Assembly: GCA_905233765.1 (NCBI GenBank)
Contig: CAJOCU010000008.1
Span: 38,978 to 102,977 of the forward strand
Direction: 5' to 3'
DNA length: 64,000 bases
Origin: an uncultured Bacteroidaceae bacterium
GTDB lineage: Bacteria; Bacteroidota; Bacteroidia; Bacteroidales; Bacteroidaceae
The notes under the pieces are model-generated. The model was not told where the DNA came from, did not search any database, and saw only the letters and a program-made list of their open reading frames with translations. Position numbers and translations under genes: made by a program. Of this stretch, positions 53,513-61,664 are shown one piece after another (within the stretch, counting starts at the first letter, position 1; each line of letters begins with the position of its first letter).

Positions 53513-55057
53513 ATGTATATGACAGAAAAAGATAAGCTTCAAGCAAAAGTAACTGCTCCCTCTCTCCTAAGGAGGGCAGGGGGCGGGTCTGCTCTTATTA
53601 TTCTTTTCTTAATTATTTCGTGTGGCTTAACCTCTTGCGCCGGCGCCAAGTCGAATGCAATGGCGACGGGCGGCGAGATCACGGGTGTTCGCGGAACCAC
53701 CTTTGGCGAGGCTGCGCCATTTGGCATGGTCGCTGTCCCGAAAGGCTCGCTGCGCGTGGGTATTGAAGAGGGCGACACGCTGTGGGGCGCTGGTTTCCCC
53801 GTGCGCGACATCAGCGTGGACGGCTTCTGGATGGACCAGACCGAGGTCAGCAACGCCAAGTATCGCCAGTTCGTGATGTGGGTGCGCGACAGCATCATTC
53901 GCGAACGTCTGGCTGACCCCGCCTATGGTGGCGACGAGACCTTCAAGATCGAAGAGGACAAGGAGGGCAACCCCATCACGCCTCACCTGAACTGGAACAA
54001 GAGCATCCCCTGGCGAAAGGCCAACGAGGATGAGCAGCGCGCGATAGAAAGCGTATATGTCACCCATCCTTTCGACGGCACCAAGATGTTGGATGCCAGC
54101 CAGATGAACTACCGCTATGAAATCTACGACTATGCTGCAGCGGCGCTGCGCAAGCATCGTCTGAAGAACGAGCGCGACAATGGTATTGGCGTGTCCTCTC
54201 TGGAGAAGCGCGACCTGAACACCGACCACGACTACTCGGACGCCGACGTGATGATCTCGAAGGATACTGCTTATGTCGATGATGACGGCCATGTCGTACG
54301 TCAGACCATTACACGTCCGCTTTCTGGGCCGTGGGACTTTGTCAACACGTACATCGTGAATATCTATCCGGACACCACGTGCTGGGTGAACGACTTCAAG
54401 AATGCAGAGAACGAGCGCTATATGCGTCTCTATTTCTCGAACCCCGCTTATGACGACTACCCCGTGGTGGGTGTGTCTTGGGAGCAGGCTCAGGCATTTT
54501 GCCGCTGGCGTACGGCTTATCTGCTGAAAGGACTCGGCAACAACGGACGCGAGATTCAGGAATACCGTCTGCCCACGGAGATAGAGTGGGAGTATGCTGC
54601 TCGCGGCAAGGACGGCAATCCCTTCCCCTGGGAAGCGAAGGACGTGAAGAGCGACAAGGGTTGCTTCTACGCCAACTTCAAGCCTGATCGCGGCAACTAC
54701 ACCAAGGACGGAAGCCTGATCACCTCTAAGTGTGGCATCTTCTCGGCCAACAGCAACGGCCTGTATGACATGGCCGGTAACGTGGCAGAGTGGACATCGA
54801 CCGTCTTCACCGAGGCGGGTGTGGAGTCCATGTCTGATATGAACCCCGAACTGCGCTACAACGCAGCCAAGGAAGATCCCTATCGCCTGAAGAAAAAGAG
54901 CGTACGCGGCGGCTCCTGGAAAGACCCCGAGAGCCTCATCCGCTCCGCATGGCGCTCCTATGAATACCAAAACCAACCCCGTTGCTACATCGGTTTCCGC
55001 TGCGTGCGCAGTATGGTGAAGGATGCCAGCGGCGTGAAAAATAAAGGAAAGAAGTAA
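53513..55057 (+). CDS. gldK: Type IX secretion lipoprotein GldK/PorK
   Basis: An outer-membrane lipoprotein that forms the periplasmic ring of the type IX system with GldN/PorN. The 514 residues contain a formylglycine-generating-enzyme-like domain (about 60-510): VDGFWMDQTEVSNAKYRQF, YPVVGVSWEQAQAFCRWR, YRLPTEIEWEYAARG, DMAGNVAEW and VRGGSWKDP. The lipobox is LTSC (Cys about 43). The n-region of the signal peptide (APSLLRRAGGGSA) is encoded by a GC-rich palindromic repeat, making it unusually long. ATG 53519 is an equally good start. Confidence 0.95.
   Translation: MYMTEKDKLQAKVTAPSLLRRAGGGSALIILFLIISCGLTSCAGAKSNAMATGGEITGVRGTTFGEAAPFGMVAVPKGSLRVGIEEGDTLWGAGFPVRDISVDGFWMDQTEVSNAKYRQFVMWVRDSIIRERLADPAYGGDETFKIEEDKEGNPITPHLNWNKSIPWRKANEDEQRAIESVYVTHPFDGTKMLDASQMNYRYEIYDYAAAALRKHRLKNERDNGIGVSSLEKRDLNTDHDYSDADVMISKDTAYVDDDGHVVRQTITRPLSGPWDFVNTYIVNIYPDTTCWVNDFKNAENERYMRLYFSNPAYDDYPVVGVSWEQAQAFCRWRTAYLLKGLGNNGREIQEYRLPTEIEWEYAARGKDGNPFPWEAKDVKSDKGCFYANFKPDRGNYTKDGSLITSKCGIFSANSNGLYDMAGNVAEWTSTVFTEAGVESMSDMNPELRYNAAKEDPYRLKKKSVRGGSWKDPESLIRSAWRSYEYQNQPRCYIGFRCVRSMVKDASGVKNKGKK
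53556..53590. repeat. GC-rich palindromic repeat, copy E, in the gldK signal peptide
   Basis: CTCTCCT and AGGAGGG arms are followed by CAGGGGGCGGGTCT, the same layout as copies A-C. It encodes the basic n-region preceding the hydrophobic core of the GldK signal peptide. Confidence 0.75.
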
Positions 55058-55123
55058 TTCTCGTTTAGGCGTTTAGCGTTTAGGCGCAGACAAAAAACGA
55101 AGAATCAAAATACACCATAATAA

Positions 55124-55151
55124 TTAAACGTTAAACGATAAACGTTAAACG
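55124..55151. repeat. Heptanucleotide array upstream of gldL
   Basis: Four 7-base units (TTAAACG three times, ATAAACG once) lie 10 bases before the gldL ATG. A GTTTAGGC-type stretch precedes them at about 55062-55085. Confidence 0.85.
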
Positions 55152-55161
55152 ATATTAGAAG

Positions 55162-56070
55162 ATGTCAAAGTTCTCGCTTATAGCCCGCTTGCAGCACTGG
55201 ATGGATTCAGTGCCGGGCCAGACATTCATGAACTACGCCTACAGCTGGGGTGCTGCCGTCGTCATTCTCGGTACACTCTTCAAGCTGACGCATATCCCCG
55301 GTGCCAACCTGATGCTGTTCATCGGTATGGGCACGGAGGTGTTCGTGTTCTTCGTATCCGGTTTCGACCGTCCGTTCAACTCTCAGAACACCGACCTGGC
55401 CGATGAGTTTATCGACCTGGAGGATCTCGAGGCGATGAAGGAAGCCGCACATGCCGTAGCCGAGGCAGGCCCGGTGGCCAATGCCGGCGGTGGCAGTGGC
55501 GCTGTCATCATCGGTGGCGGTGCACCTGCGGGTGGCACAGTGGTCATCGGCGGTGGCACCCCCGCGAGTGGCGCTGTCGCAGAAGGTGGCACAACAGTGG
55601 TTGGTGGCGGTGGCGTCATCGGTGGTGGTGCCGGCATCTCTGAAGAAGCCGCAGCGAATCTCGCCGCAGCTGCTCAGGCCGCAGCTGGAGCCGCAGCCCT
55701 TGGCCAGGAGGCTCAGGGTCTGCTCACCAATGCCCAGGCTGCCAATGCTCCCGAAGTGGAGGATGCCATCGAGGCCTACGTGGATCAGCTGCAACAGCTC
55801 ACCGATGTGCTCGTTAAGGTTCGTGAGCAGGCTGGTCGCATGACGCAGGACAGCGAGGAGATGATCAACCTCAACCGCACGCTCACCGGTATCAACACCA
55901 TCTACGAGATGCAGCTTAAGAGCGTCAGTCAGCAGGTCGGCACCATCGACCAGATCAACGACCAGACACGCAAGATGGCCAAGCAGATCGAAGAGCTCAA
56001 CGGTGTCTATGCCCGCATGATTGAGGCCCTCACCGTGAATATGCCGAAGGGCGCAGCACCACAAGTGTAA
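55162..56070 (+). CDS. gldL: Type IX secretion motor protein GldL/PorL
   Basis: The inner-membrane proton-channel subunit that, with GldM, powers type IX secretion and gliding. The 302 residues start with two transmembrane helices (about 24-43 and 48-66) containing Lys41 in LFKLTH and Glu59 in GTEVFVFF, matching the charged residues needed for the motor. The cytoplasmic part has an unusual Gly/Ala/Val-rich low-complexity linker (about residues 108-155) before a helical coiled-coil C-terminus. It sits between gldK and gldM with long repeat-filled gaps. Confidence 0.95.
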   Translation: MSKFSLIARLQHWMDSVPGQTFMNYAYSWGAAVVILGTLFKLTHIPGANLMLFIGMGTEVFVFFVSGFDRPFNSQNTDLADEFIDLEDLEAMKEAAHAVAEAGPVANAGGGSGAVIIGGGAPAGGTVVIGGGTPASGAVAEGGTTVVGGGGVIGGGAGISEEAAANLAAAAQAAAGAAALGQEAQGLLTNAQAANAPEVEDAIEAYVDQLQQLTDVLVKVREQAGRMTQDSEEMINLNRTLTGINTIYEMQLKSVSQQVGTIDQINDQTRKMAKQIEELNGVYARMIEALTVNMPKGAAPQV

Positions 56071-56163
56071 GGGCCCGCCTCGCTCGCGAAGTTTGAAGTT
56101 TAAGGTCTAAAGTTGAATGTAAACACCTTGGACGGAAGACATCGCAGAATGCAGAGCACCCCT

Positions 56164-56191
56164 CATTAAACATTAAACTTTAAACATTAAA
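56164..56191. repeat. Heptanucleotide array upstream of gldM
   Basis: Four 7-base units (CATTAAA three times, CTTTAAA once) precede a short GCGGCTTGCCGC hairpin and the gldM ATG. A second AT-rich quasi-repeat follows the gldL stop (56086-56115). Confidence 0.8.
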
Positions 56192-56212
56192 CTGCGGCTT
56201 GCCGCACAAAAT

Positions 56213-57778
56213 ATGCCAGTTAAGAAAAGACCCATATCACCGCGTCAGAAGATGATTAACCTGATGTACGTCGTCCTCATGGCGATGCTCGCGCTGAACG
56301 TGTCGAGCGACGTACTCAATGGCTTCTCGCTGGTGGATAAGAGCCTGCAGACGACGACCAGCAACGCCACGCAGGTGAACCAGGGCATCTATGACGACTT
56401 CGAGGAGCAGATGAAAGCCAACCCGAAGAAGGTGAAGGAGTGGTACGACAAGGCACAGCAGGTGCGCAAGATGTCCGACTCGCTCTTCAACTTCGCCGAG
56501 GAACTGAAAGAGCTCATCGTCTATGAGAGCGATGGCAAGGAAGGTGATGTCCGCAATATCAAGAATCGCGAGGATCTGGAGGCTGCCACCAGCGTCATGC
56601 TGGCTCCCGGCACAGGTCGCGGTGAAGCCCTCTACAACGGCATCAACCGCTACCGTGAACAGATCATCAAGATGGTGACGGACTCCGCACAGCGTCGTAT
56701 CATCGCCAGCAACCTGAACACCGAAGTGCCGCAGAACGTGCGCACACTTGGCAAGAACTGGCAGGAATATATGTTCGAGTCGATGCCCACAGCCGCCGCC
56801 GTCACGCTGCTCACAAAACTGCAGAGCGATGTGCGCTATGCTGAGGGCGAAGTGCTCCACGGCCTGGCTGCCAACATCGGCGTGAAGGATATCCGCGTGA
56901 ACGAACTGAACGCTTACGTCATCCCCAACGCACAGACCATCGTGCAGGGTGGCCGCTTCTCGGCACAGATCCTGATGGCAGCCGTCGATACGACCAATCG
57001 CCCCACCATCTACATAGGTGGTCGCAAGATTGAGAGCGATCGCGGCATCTACGAGACCATTTGCAACTCGACGGGTGACTTCACCCTCGTGGGATATATC
57101 GAGATGATGAATGCGCAGGGCGAGTTGGTGCGCCGCGACTTCGAACAGAAGTACAGCGTCGTGGCACCTAGTGCAACTGTCTCAGCCGACTTGATGAACG
57201 TGCTCTATGCCGGCTACGACAACCCGATGAGCGTCAGCGTGCCGGGTGTGCCGGGCAACAGACTGCAGGTGAGCATGTCAGGAGGTGGTCTCACGCCTAA
57301 GGGCGATGGCAAGTACATCGCACGTCCCACCGCCGTGGGCACCGATGCTGTCATCACCGTGGCCGCACAAACCGAAGGCCGCCTGCAGGAAATGGGTAAG
57401 TTCACCTTCCGCGTGCGCAAACTGCCCGATCCTACTGCCTTCATCGCTTATCCCGACGGACAGGGTGGCGAGAACCGCTTCAAGGGCGGCAAGCTGGCTA
57501 AACAGGTGCTCATGAACGCCAATGCCCTCGGTGCCGCCGTGGATGACGGCCTGCTGAACATTCCGTTCCGTGTGCAGGGCTTCGAGACGGTGTTCTATGA
57601 CAACATGGGTAACGCGATTCCCGAGGTCAGCAACTCCGCTGAGTTCACAGTCCGCCAGAAGAACATGTTCCGCAGCCTGGCGCGTGGAAAGCGTTTCTTC
57701 ATCACACGCATCAAAGCCGTAGGACCTGATGGCGTAGAGCGCACACTCGACGGCGCCATGGATGTAACGGTGAACTGA
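56213..57778 (+). CDS. gldM: Type IX secretion motor protein GldM/PorM
   Basis: The partner of GldL. It has one N-terminal transmembrane helix (about residues 15-36, MYVVLMAMLALNVSSD) and a long periplasmic part of helical and beta-sandwich domains that carries motor movement to the outer-membrane ring. The 521 residues match the family. The start PVKKRPISPRQKMINLMY is strongly conserved in Bacteroidota. It is followed by gldN after 49 bases with an AT-rich quasi-repeat. Confidence 0.96.
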   Translation: MPVKKRPISPRQKMINLMYVVLMAMLALNVSSDVLNGFSLVDKSLQTTTSNATQVNQGIYDDFEEQMKANPKKVKEWYDKAQQVRKMSDSLFNFAEELKELIVYESDGKEGDVRNIKNREDLEAATSVMLAPGTGRGEALYNGINRYREQIIKMVTDSAQRRIIASNLNTEVPQNVRTLGKNWQEYMFESMPTAAAVTLLTKLQSDVRYAEGEVLHGLAANIGVKDIRVNELNAYVIPNAQTIVQGGRFSAQILMAAVDTTNRPTIYIGGRKIESDRGIYETICNSTGDFTLVGYIEMMNAQGELVRRDFEQKYSVVAPSATVSADLMNVLYAGYDNPMSVSVPGVPGNRLQVSMSGGGLTPKGDGKYIARPTAVGTDAVITVAAQTEGRLQEMGKFTFRVRKLPDPTAFIAYPDGQGGENRFKGGKLAKQVLMNANALGAAVDDGLLNIPFRVQGFETVFYDNMGNAIPEVSNSAEFTVRQKNMFRSLARGKRFFITRIKAVGPDGVERTLDGAMDVTVN

Positions 57779-57827
57779 TATTGAAATATTGAGAATTTGA
57801 AACATTGAAAGTTTCTTCAAATAGATT

Positions 57828-58880
57828 ATGAAAAGATACTTGATTATAGGGTTAGCGGTGTGCTTGGGAGCCATGGCCGTTCAGGCACAGCCCAAGAAGA
57901 GCCGTGTGGCGGCTACCGCCACCACGACAAAGAAATCGTCGTCGAAACCTGCCAGCGACCGTGCCGCCCTAATGTTCCCCACCTCCGATGCAATGCCAGA
58001 GGATGTGGTGTGGCGTCGCGATATCTACCGCCAGCTGGATCTGATGAAGGATGCTAACGCACCCCTTTACTACCCCGTGGAACCGCGTGGCAAGGATCAG
58101 AACCTGTTCACCTACCTCTTCCGCCTCTTCGTGTCGGGACGCATCCCGGCCTACCAGTACAAGCTCGATGGCAATGAGAGTTTCGAGGCCAAGGACAGGG
58201 CCGACGCACGTGAACTGCTGGAGCGCTACTCCATCTATTACGAAGAGAAGGAAGGCAAGGTCAGCGTGCCGGAGAGCGACATCCCGTCTGCCGAGGTGAC
58301 GCGCTATTATATCAAGGAGTCCAGCTACTTTGACCAGCGCTCCGCCACCTACAAGACACGTGTTACAGCTCTCTGCCCCGTGCTCATGCGTGGCGCCGAT
58401 GATTTCGGCACCGAGGCCACACCCTATCCGCTGTTCTGGATCAACTACGACGACGTGGCCGCTTACCTCTCGCGGATGCCGCTGATGGCTTCGAACCTGA
58501 ACAATGTCACGAACATGACGGTCGATGACTACTTCACCATGAACCGCTACGAGGGTAAGATCTATAAGACCAATAACCTGCAGGGTCGTGTGCTGGCGAA
58601 CTATTGCAAGACGGACAGCGCGATGACCAAGGAGCAGAAACGTATAGAGCAGGAGTTGGAAGATTTCGAAAAACATATCTGGCATCAGCCTGTGCCGAAG
58701 GACAGTCTCGATAGTATTGCCGTGAACCAGGATGCCGGAAAGAAAACCACGAAGACCAAGGCCAAGACAGCTAAGAAAGAGAAAACATCCTCGCGACGGA
58801 GTTCCTCCTCCTCGGCGGCTAAGCCCAAGAGCGGCGGCTCCTCGGCACCACGCGTATCTGCCCGCCGGCAACGGCGATAG
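57828..58880 (+). CDS. gldN: Type IX secretion protein GldN/PorN
   Basis: A periplasmic protein forming the ring complex with GldK. The signal peptide is about 1-20 (AMAVQAQ). The GldN domain covers about 45-295, with DVVWRRDIYRQLDL near its start and the FWINYDDVAAYLSRMPL segment. The last 50 residues are a Lys/Ser/Arg-rich, probably disordered tail, longer than the core family needs. It is followed after 12 bases by the beta-barrel gene. Confidence 0.95.
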   Translation: MKRYLIIGLAVCLGAMAVQAQPKKSRVAATATTTKKSSSKPASDRAALMFPTSDAMPEDVVWRRDIYRQLDLMKDANAPLYYPVEPRGKDQNLFTYLFRLFVSGRIPAYQYKLDGNESFEAKDRADARELLERYSIYYEEKEGKVSVPESDIPSAEVTRYYIKESSYFDQRSATYKTRVTALCPVLMRGADDFGTEATPYPLFWINYDDVAAYLSRMPLMASNLNNVTNMTVDDYFTMNRYEGKIYKTNNLQGRVLANYCKTDSAMTKEQKRIEQELEDFEKHIWHQPVPKDSLDSIAVNQDAGKKTTKTKAKTAKKEKTSSRRSSSSSAAKPKSGGSSAPRVSARRQRR

Positions 58881-58892
58881 CCCCCTTGTCAC

Positions 58893-59534
58893 ATGAGACG
58901 ATTCCTCTCCATCATACTGATTGCATTGAGCGCAGCCACGAGTGCTTGCGCTCAGTTGCGTTACGGTATAGACCTGGGGTTGGACATCTCGCGCCTGAAC
59001 TTTTCAAAGGCGGTCGTTGACTCGGAGAATCGTTTGGGCTTCTTCATCGGTCCCAAGATTCACGCTAAGATACCCAAGCTGGGGTTGGGCGCAGACGTCG
59101 CCTTGCGCTATGCCCAGAAGTATGGCGCCGTTGAAGTCTATAACACGAACGAGGCAGAGGTCTATGAGAAGGATAAGATGCACCTCATAGAAGTACCGTT
59201 GCATGTACGTTGGGATATCAACTGGCTCAAATCCCTGGGTATCTTCATTGCTACAGGACCACAGTGGGATTGGTACATAGGCCCGTCAACATGGGAGAGC
59301 ACCGATCAGTTCAAAGCCACTTTCAAGCACCACACACTGAGTTGGGGCGTTGGCGCAGGTATCGTCTTGTTTAAGCGACTGCACCTGAGCGCCATGTATA
59401 ATTTCCCCCTCACAGACCAGGGCTCTTTCTTCACGCGTGTTTATAACACGGTATCCAAGCAGGTCGAGGATGCCGAATTAGATATGACGAGCCGCTCCTG
59501 GCAAATCAGTCTCTCCTTCTACTTCAAGAAATGA
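58893..59534 (+). CDS. Outer-membrane beta-barrel protein, PorT-like
   Basis: A 213-residue protein with a signal peptide (about 1-20, ending ACAQ) and about eight amphipathic strands, ending in an aromatic pattern (ISLSFYFKK) typical of small outer-membrane barrels. It resembles the PorT-like/OMP_b-brl_2 family. Its place right after gldN suggests a role in the secretion system, although PorT is usually encoded elsewhere, so the name is tentative. Its stop codon overlaps the priA start (ATGA). Confidence 0.8.
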   Translation: MRRFLSIILIALSAATSACAQLRYGIDLGLDISRLNFSKAVVDSENRLGFFIGPKIHAKIPKLGLGADVALRYAQKYGAVEVYNTNEAEVYEKDKMHLIEVPLHVRWDINWLKSLGIFIATGPQWDWYIGPSTWESTDQFKATFKHHTLSWGVGAGIVLFKRLHLSAMYNFPLTDQGSFFTRVYNTVSKQVEDAELDMTSRSWQISLSFYFKK

Positions 59535-61531
59535 GTTTTGCTGATGTCATCCTGCCTGTCCCCTTGCCGGGACTGTTCACCTATGCTGTCCCTCCAGCGA
59601 TGGAGTCAACGGCGCAGGTGGGATGTCGTGTGCAAGTACCTTTCGGCACACGGCAATCAACGGTTGGCGTGATTGTGCGTCGTCATCAGACGCCTGTCAG
59701 CGACCCCAAGGTGGTGGTGAAGGACATCATGGACGTGGTGGATGCGGCGCCTGTTGTCTTGCCTGCTCAGCTGGCGCTGTGGCAGTGGATATCGGATTAC
59801 TATCTCTGTTCCGTCGGCGAGGTCTTCAAGGCTGCGCTGCCAGGAAAACTGAAGAAAAGGGGTAAACTCATGGTGTCGGAACGCCAGTTGGCGTACGACA
59901 CCATGAGTTTACCCCTTCTCTCCCCGGCCCAATCCAACGCCCTTGCGGCCATCCATGAGCAGTGGCAGCAGCATCCTGTGTGCCTCCTGCATGGGGTGAC
60001 ATCCAGCGGCAAGACAGAGATTTACACCCACCTGATTGCAGAAGCCATCGGGCGGGGCGAACAGGTCCTGTATCTCCTGCCGGAGATTGTCCTCACGGGC
60101 CAGCTCACCGAGCGCTTGCGCGCCGTCTTTGGCGACCGCTTAGGTGTCTATCACAGTAAGTTCAGCGACAAGGAGCGGGCCGAGGTGTGGCTCCGCCAGC
60201 TTTCCGATGCCCCCTATGACCTCATCGTAGGGGTGCGGTCCTCTATTTTCCTCCCATTTCATCGGCTCGGATTGGTCATCGTCGATGAAGAACACGAGGT
60301 GAACTTCAAGCAGCAGGACCCCGCTCCGCGCTACAATGCTCGCAATGTGGCCGTCCTCATGGCGGCTCGCTCAGGTGCGCGAACACTCCTGGGCACTGCC
60401 ACCCCCTCTTTTGAGAGTTTCTACAATGCCCGCACGGGCAAGTATGGCCTCGTAGAGCTCACTGAGCGCTATGGGCAAGTGCAGTTGCCCGATGTGGAAG
60501 TCATCGATGTGAAGGAGCTGCGTCGCAAGCGCTTGATGCAGGGGCCCTTCTCGCCGCAGCTCCTGGAGGGGATGCGGGCAGCCCTGGAGGCCGGCGAACA
60601 GATCATCCTGTTCCAGAACCGCCGTGGCTATGCCCCACAGGTGCAATGCCACGTCTGTGGCTGGGTGCCCCGTTGTCCGCACTGCGATGTGCCACTGACC
60701 TTGCACAAGCGTACCGGAATGTTGACGTGCCATTACTGCGGCTTCACAACACCTGTTCCTGAGCAGTGTCCGGCCTGCGAGACTCCCGACCTGCGCGGTC
60801 ACGGCTATGGCACCGAGCGCATCGAGGACGATTTGCAGCGCCTCTTCCCGCAGGCCCGCATCGCACGCATGGACCTCGACACCACCCGTACGCGCACAGC
60901 CTATGAACAGATATTAGACGATTTCGCACATGCGCGCACCGACATCCTGGTGGGAACACAGATGGTCACCAAAGGGCTGGACTTCGAGCGTGTCAGCATT
61001 GTAGGCATCCTTTCAGCCGAGACGATGCTCAACCAACCCGACTTCCGGGCTTACGAACGCGCCTACCAGATGATGGCGCAGGTGGCGGGGCGTGCAGGCC
61101 GGCGACGCCAGCGTGGCAGGGTCTTGCTTCAGACACTGAGTGCCGACCTCACCCTCATCCGGCAGCTGATGACAAACGACTACGGACAATTTTATCATGA
61201 GCAGATGCTGGAGCGGAGGGAGTTCTCTTACCCTCCCTTTACCCGTTTGGTGATGATGTATATGAAGCACCGCAGTGCCGACACCATCGATACCCTCTCT
61301 CGCGATGCCGCCCAGCGCTTACGCGTTGTCTTTGGCTCCCGTGTGCTGGGGCCGGACGAGCCACCCCTGGCGCGCATCAATGGCCTCTTCATCCGTCGTA
61401 TCGTCATCAAGATGGAACCCTCGCTCTCCTTCTCCCAAGCGCGCCAGTTCCTCTTGCAGACCCGCGGCGACCTCCTCTCCGAACACTTCTACAGCTCCGC
61501 CCACATCTACTTCGATGTCGATCCGCTGTGA
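59531..61531 (+). CDS. priA: Primosomal protein N' (PriA helicase), short form
   Basis: A 3'-5' helicase that restarts stalled replication forks. The N-terminal DNA-binding domain (about 1-110) and the superfamily-2 core are intact: GVTSSGKTEIY (about residues 154-164), DEEH (about 253-256), LGTATPS, and QVAGRAGRRRQRG. The two zinc clusters (CHVCGWVPRCPHC, CHYCGF, CPAC) are complete. At 666 residues it is clearly short. The winged-helix region expected between the N-terminal domain and the helicase core is missing. In its place lie about 20 codons made of a 61-bp palindrome. It overlaps the beta-barrel gene by four bases. Confidence 0.95.
   Translation: MSFADVILPVPLPGLFTYAVPPAMESTAQVGCRVQVPFGTRQSTVGVIVRRHQTPVSDPKVVVKDIMDVVDAAPVVLPAQLALWQWISDYYLCSVGEVFKAALPGKLKKRGKLMVSERQLAYDTMSLPLLSPAQSNALAAIHEQWQQHPVCLLHGVTSSGKTEIYTHLIAEAIGRGEQVLYLLPEIVLTGQLTERLRAVFGDRLGVYHSKFSDKERAEVWLRQLSDAPYDLIVGVRSSIFLPFHRLGLVIVDEEHEVNFKQQDPAPRYNARNVAVLMAARSGARTLLGTATPSFESFYNARTGKYGLVELTERYGQVQLPDVEVIDVKELRRKRLMQGPFSPQLLEGMRAALEAGEQIILFQNRRGYAPQVQCHVCGWVPRCPHCDVPLTLHKRTGMLTCHYCGFTTPVPEQCPACETPDLRGHGYGTERIEDDLQRLFPQARIARMDLDTTRTRTAYEQILDDFAHARTDILVGTQMVTKGLDFERVSIVGILSAETMLNQPDFRAYERAYQMMAQVAGRAGRRRQRGRVLLQTLSADLTLIRQLMTNDYGQFYHEQMLERREFSYPPFTRLVMMYMKHRSADTIDTLSRDAAQRLRVVFGSRVLGPDEPPLARINGLFIRRIVIKMEPSLSFSQARQFLLQTRGDLLSEHFYSSAHIYFDVDPL
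59857..59917. repeat. 61-bp nested palindrome inside priA
   Basis: Perfect 22-bp arms (59857-59878 and 59896-59917) enclose a small second hairpin (ACGCCA-GT-TGGCGT). Read in frame, it encodes the linker between the PriA DNA-binding and helicase domains. The arms contain GGTAAAC as in the palindromes at 36637-36699. Confidence 0.9.
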
Positions 61532-61610
61532 TCGCCACGACCGCCCCAACGACCAGATGCTCGCCCGTTATCTTCTGGGTCATCATGGCGAGAATTTAGC
61601 CATGAGTCCT
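61525..61610 (+). pseudogene. Remnant of a TPR regulator gene
   Basis: Translated in the frame of the downstream gene, it reads DRHDRPNDQMLARYLLGHHGE. This closely resembles DHFWHRANDRMLAYYLLGR of the intact TPR regulator about 330 bases downstream. It has no start of its own and ends before the next promoter, so it looks like a fragment of a duplicated paralogue. Confidence 0.6.
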
Positions 61611-61627
61611 TTAAAAACACATGAAGT

Positions 61628-61659
61628 TTTGGGCGATACAAGGAAATGGAGTAACTTTG
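61628..61659 (+). promoter_or_regulatory. Promoter for the TPR regulator
   Basis: A -33 TTTG (61628-61631), a 20-base spacer and the -7 box TAACTTTG (61652-61659) make a full consensus. The ATG is five bases downstream, so the transcript should be nearly leaderless. Confidence 0.8.
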
Positions 61660-61664
61660 CGCCC

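Noticed and set aside
61275..61664. N-terminal extension of the TPR regulator
   Set aside because: It overlaps priA out of frame and lies upstream of a perfect promoter; only the part after about 61525 resembles the family and is listed as a remnant.
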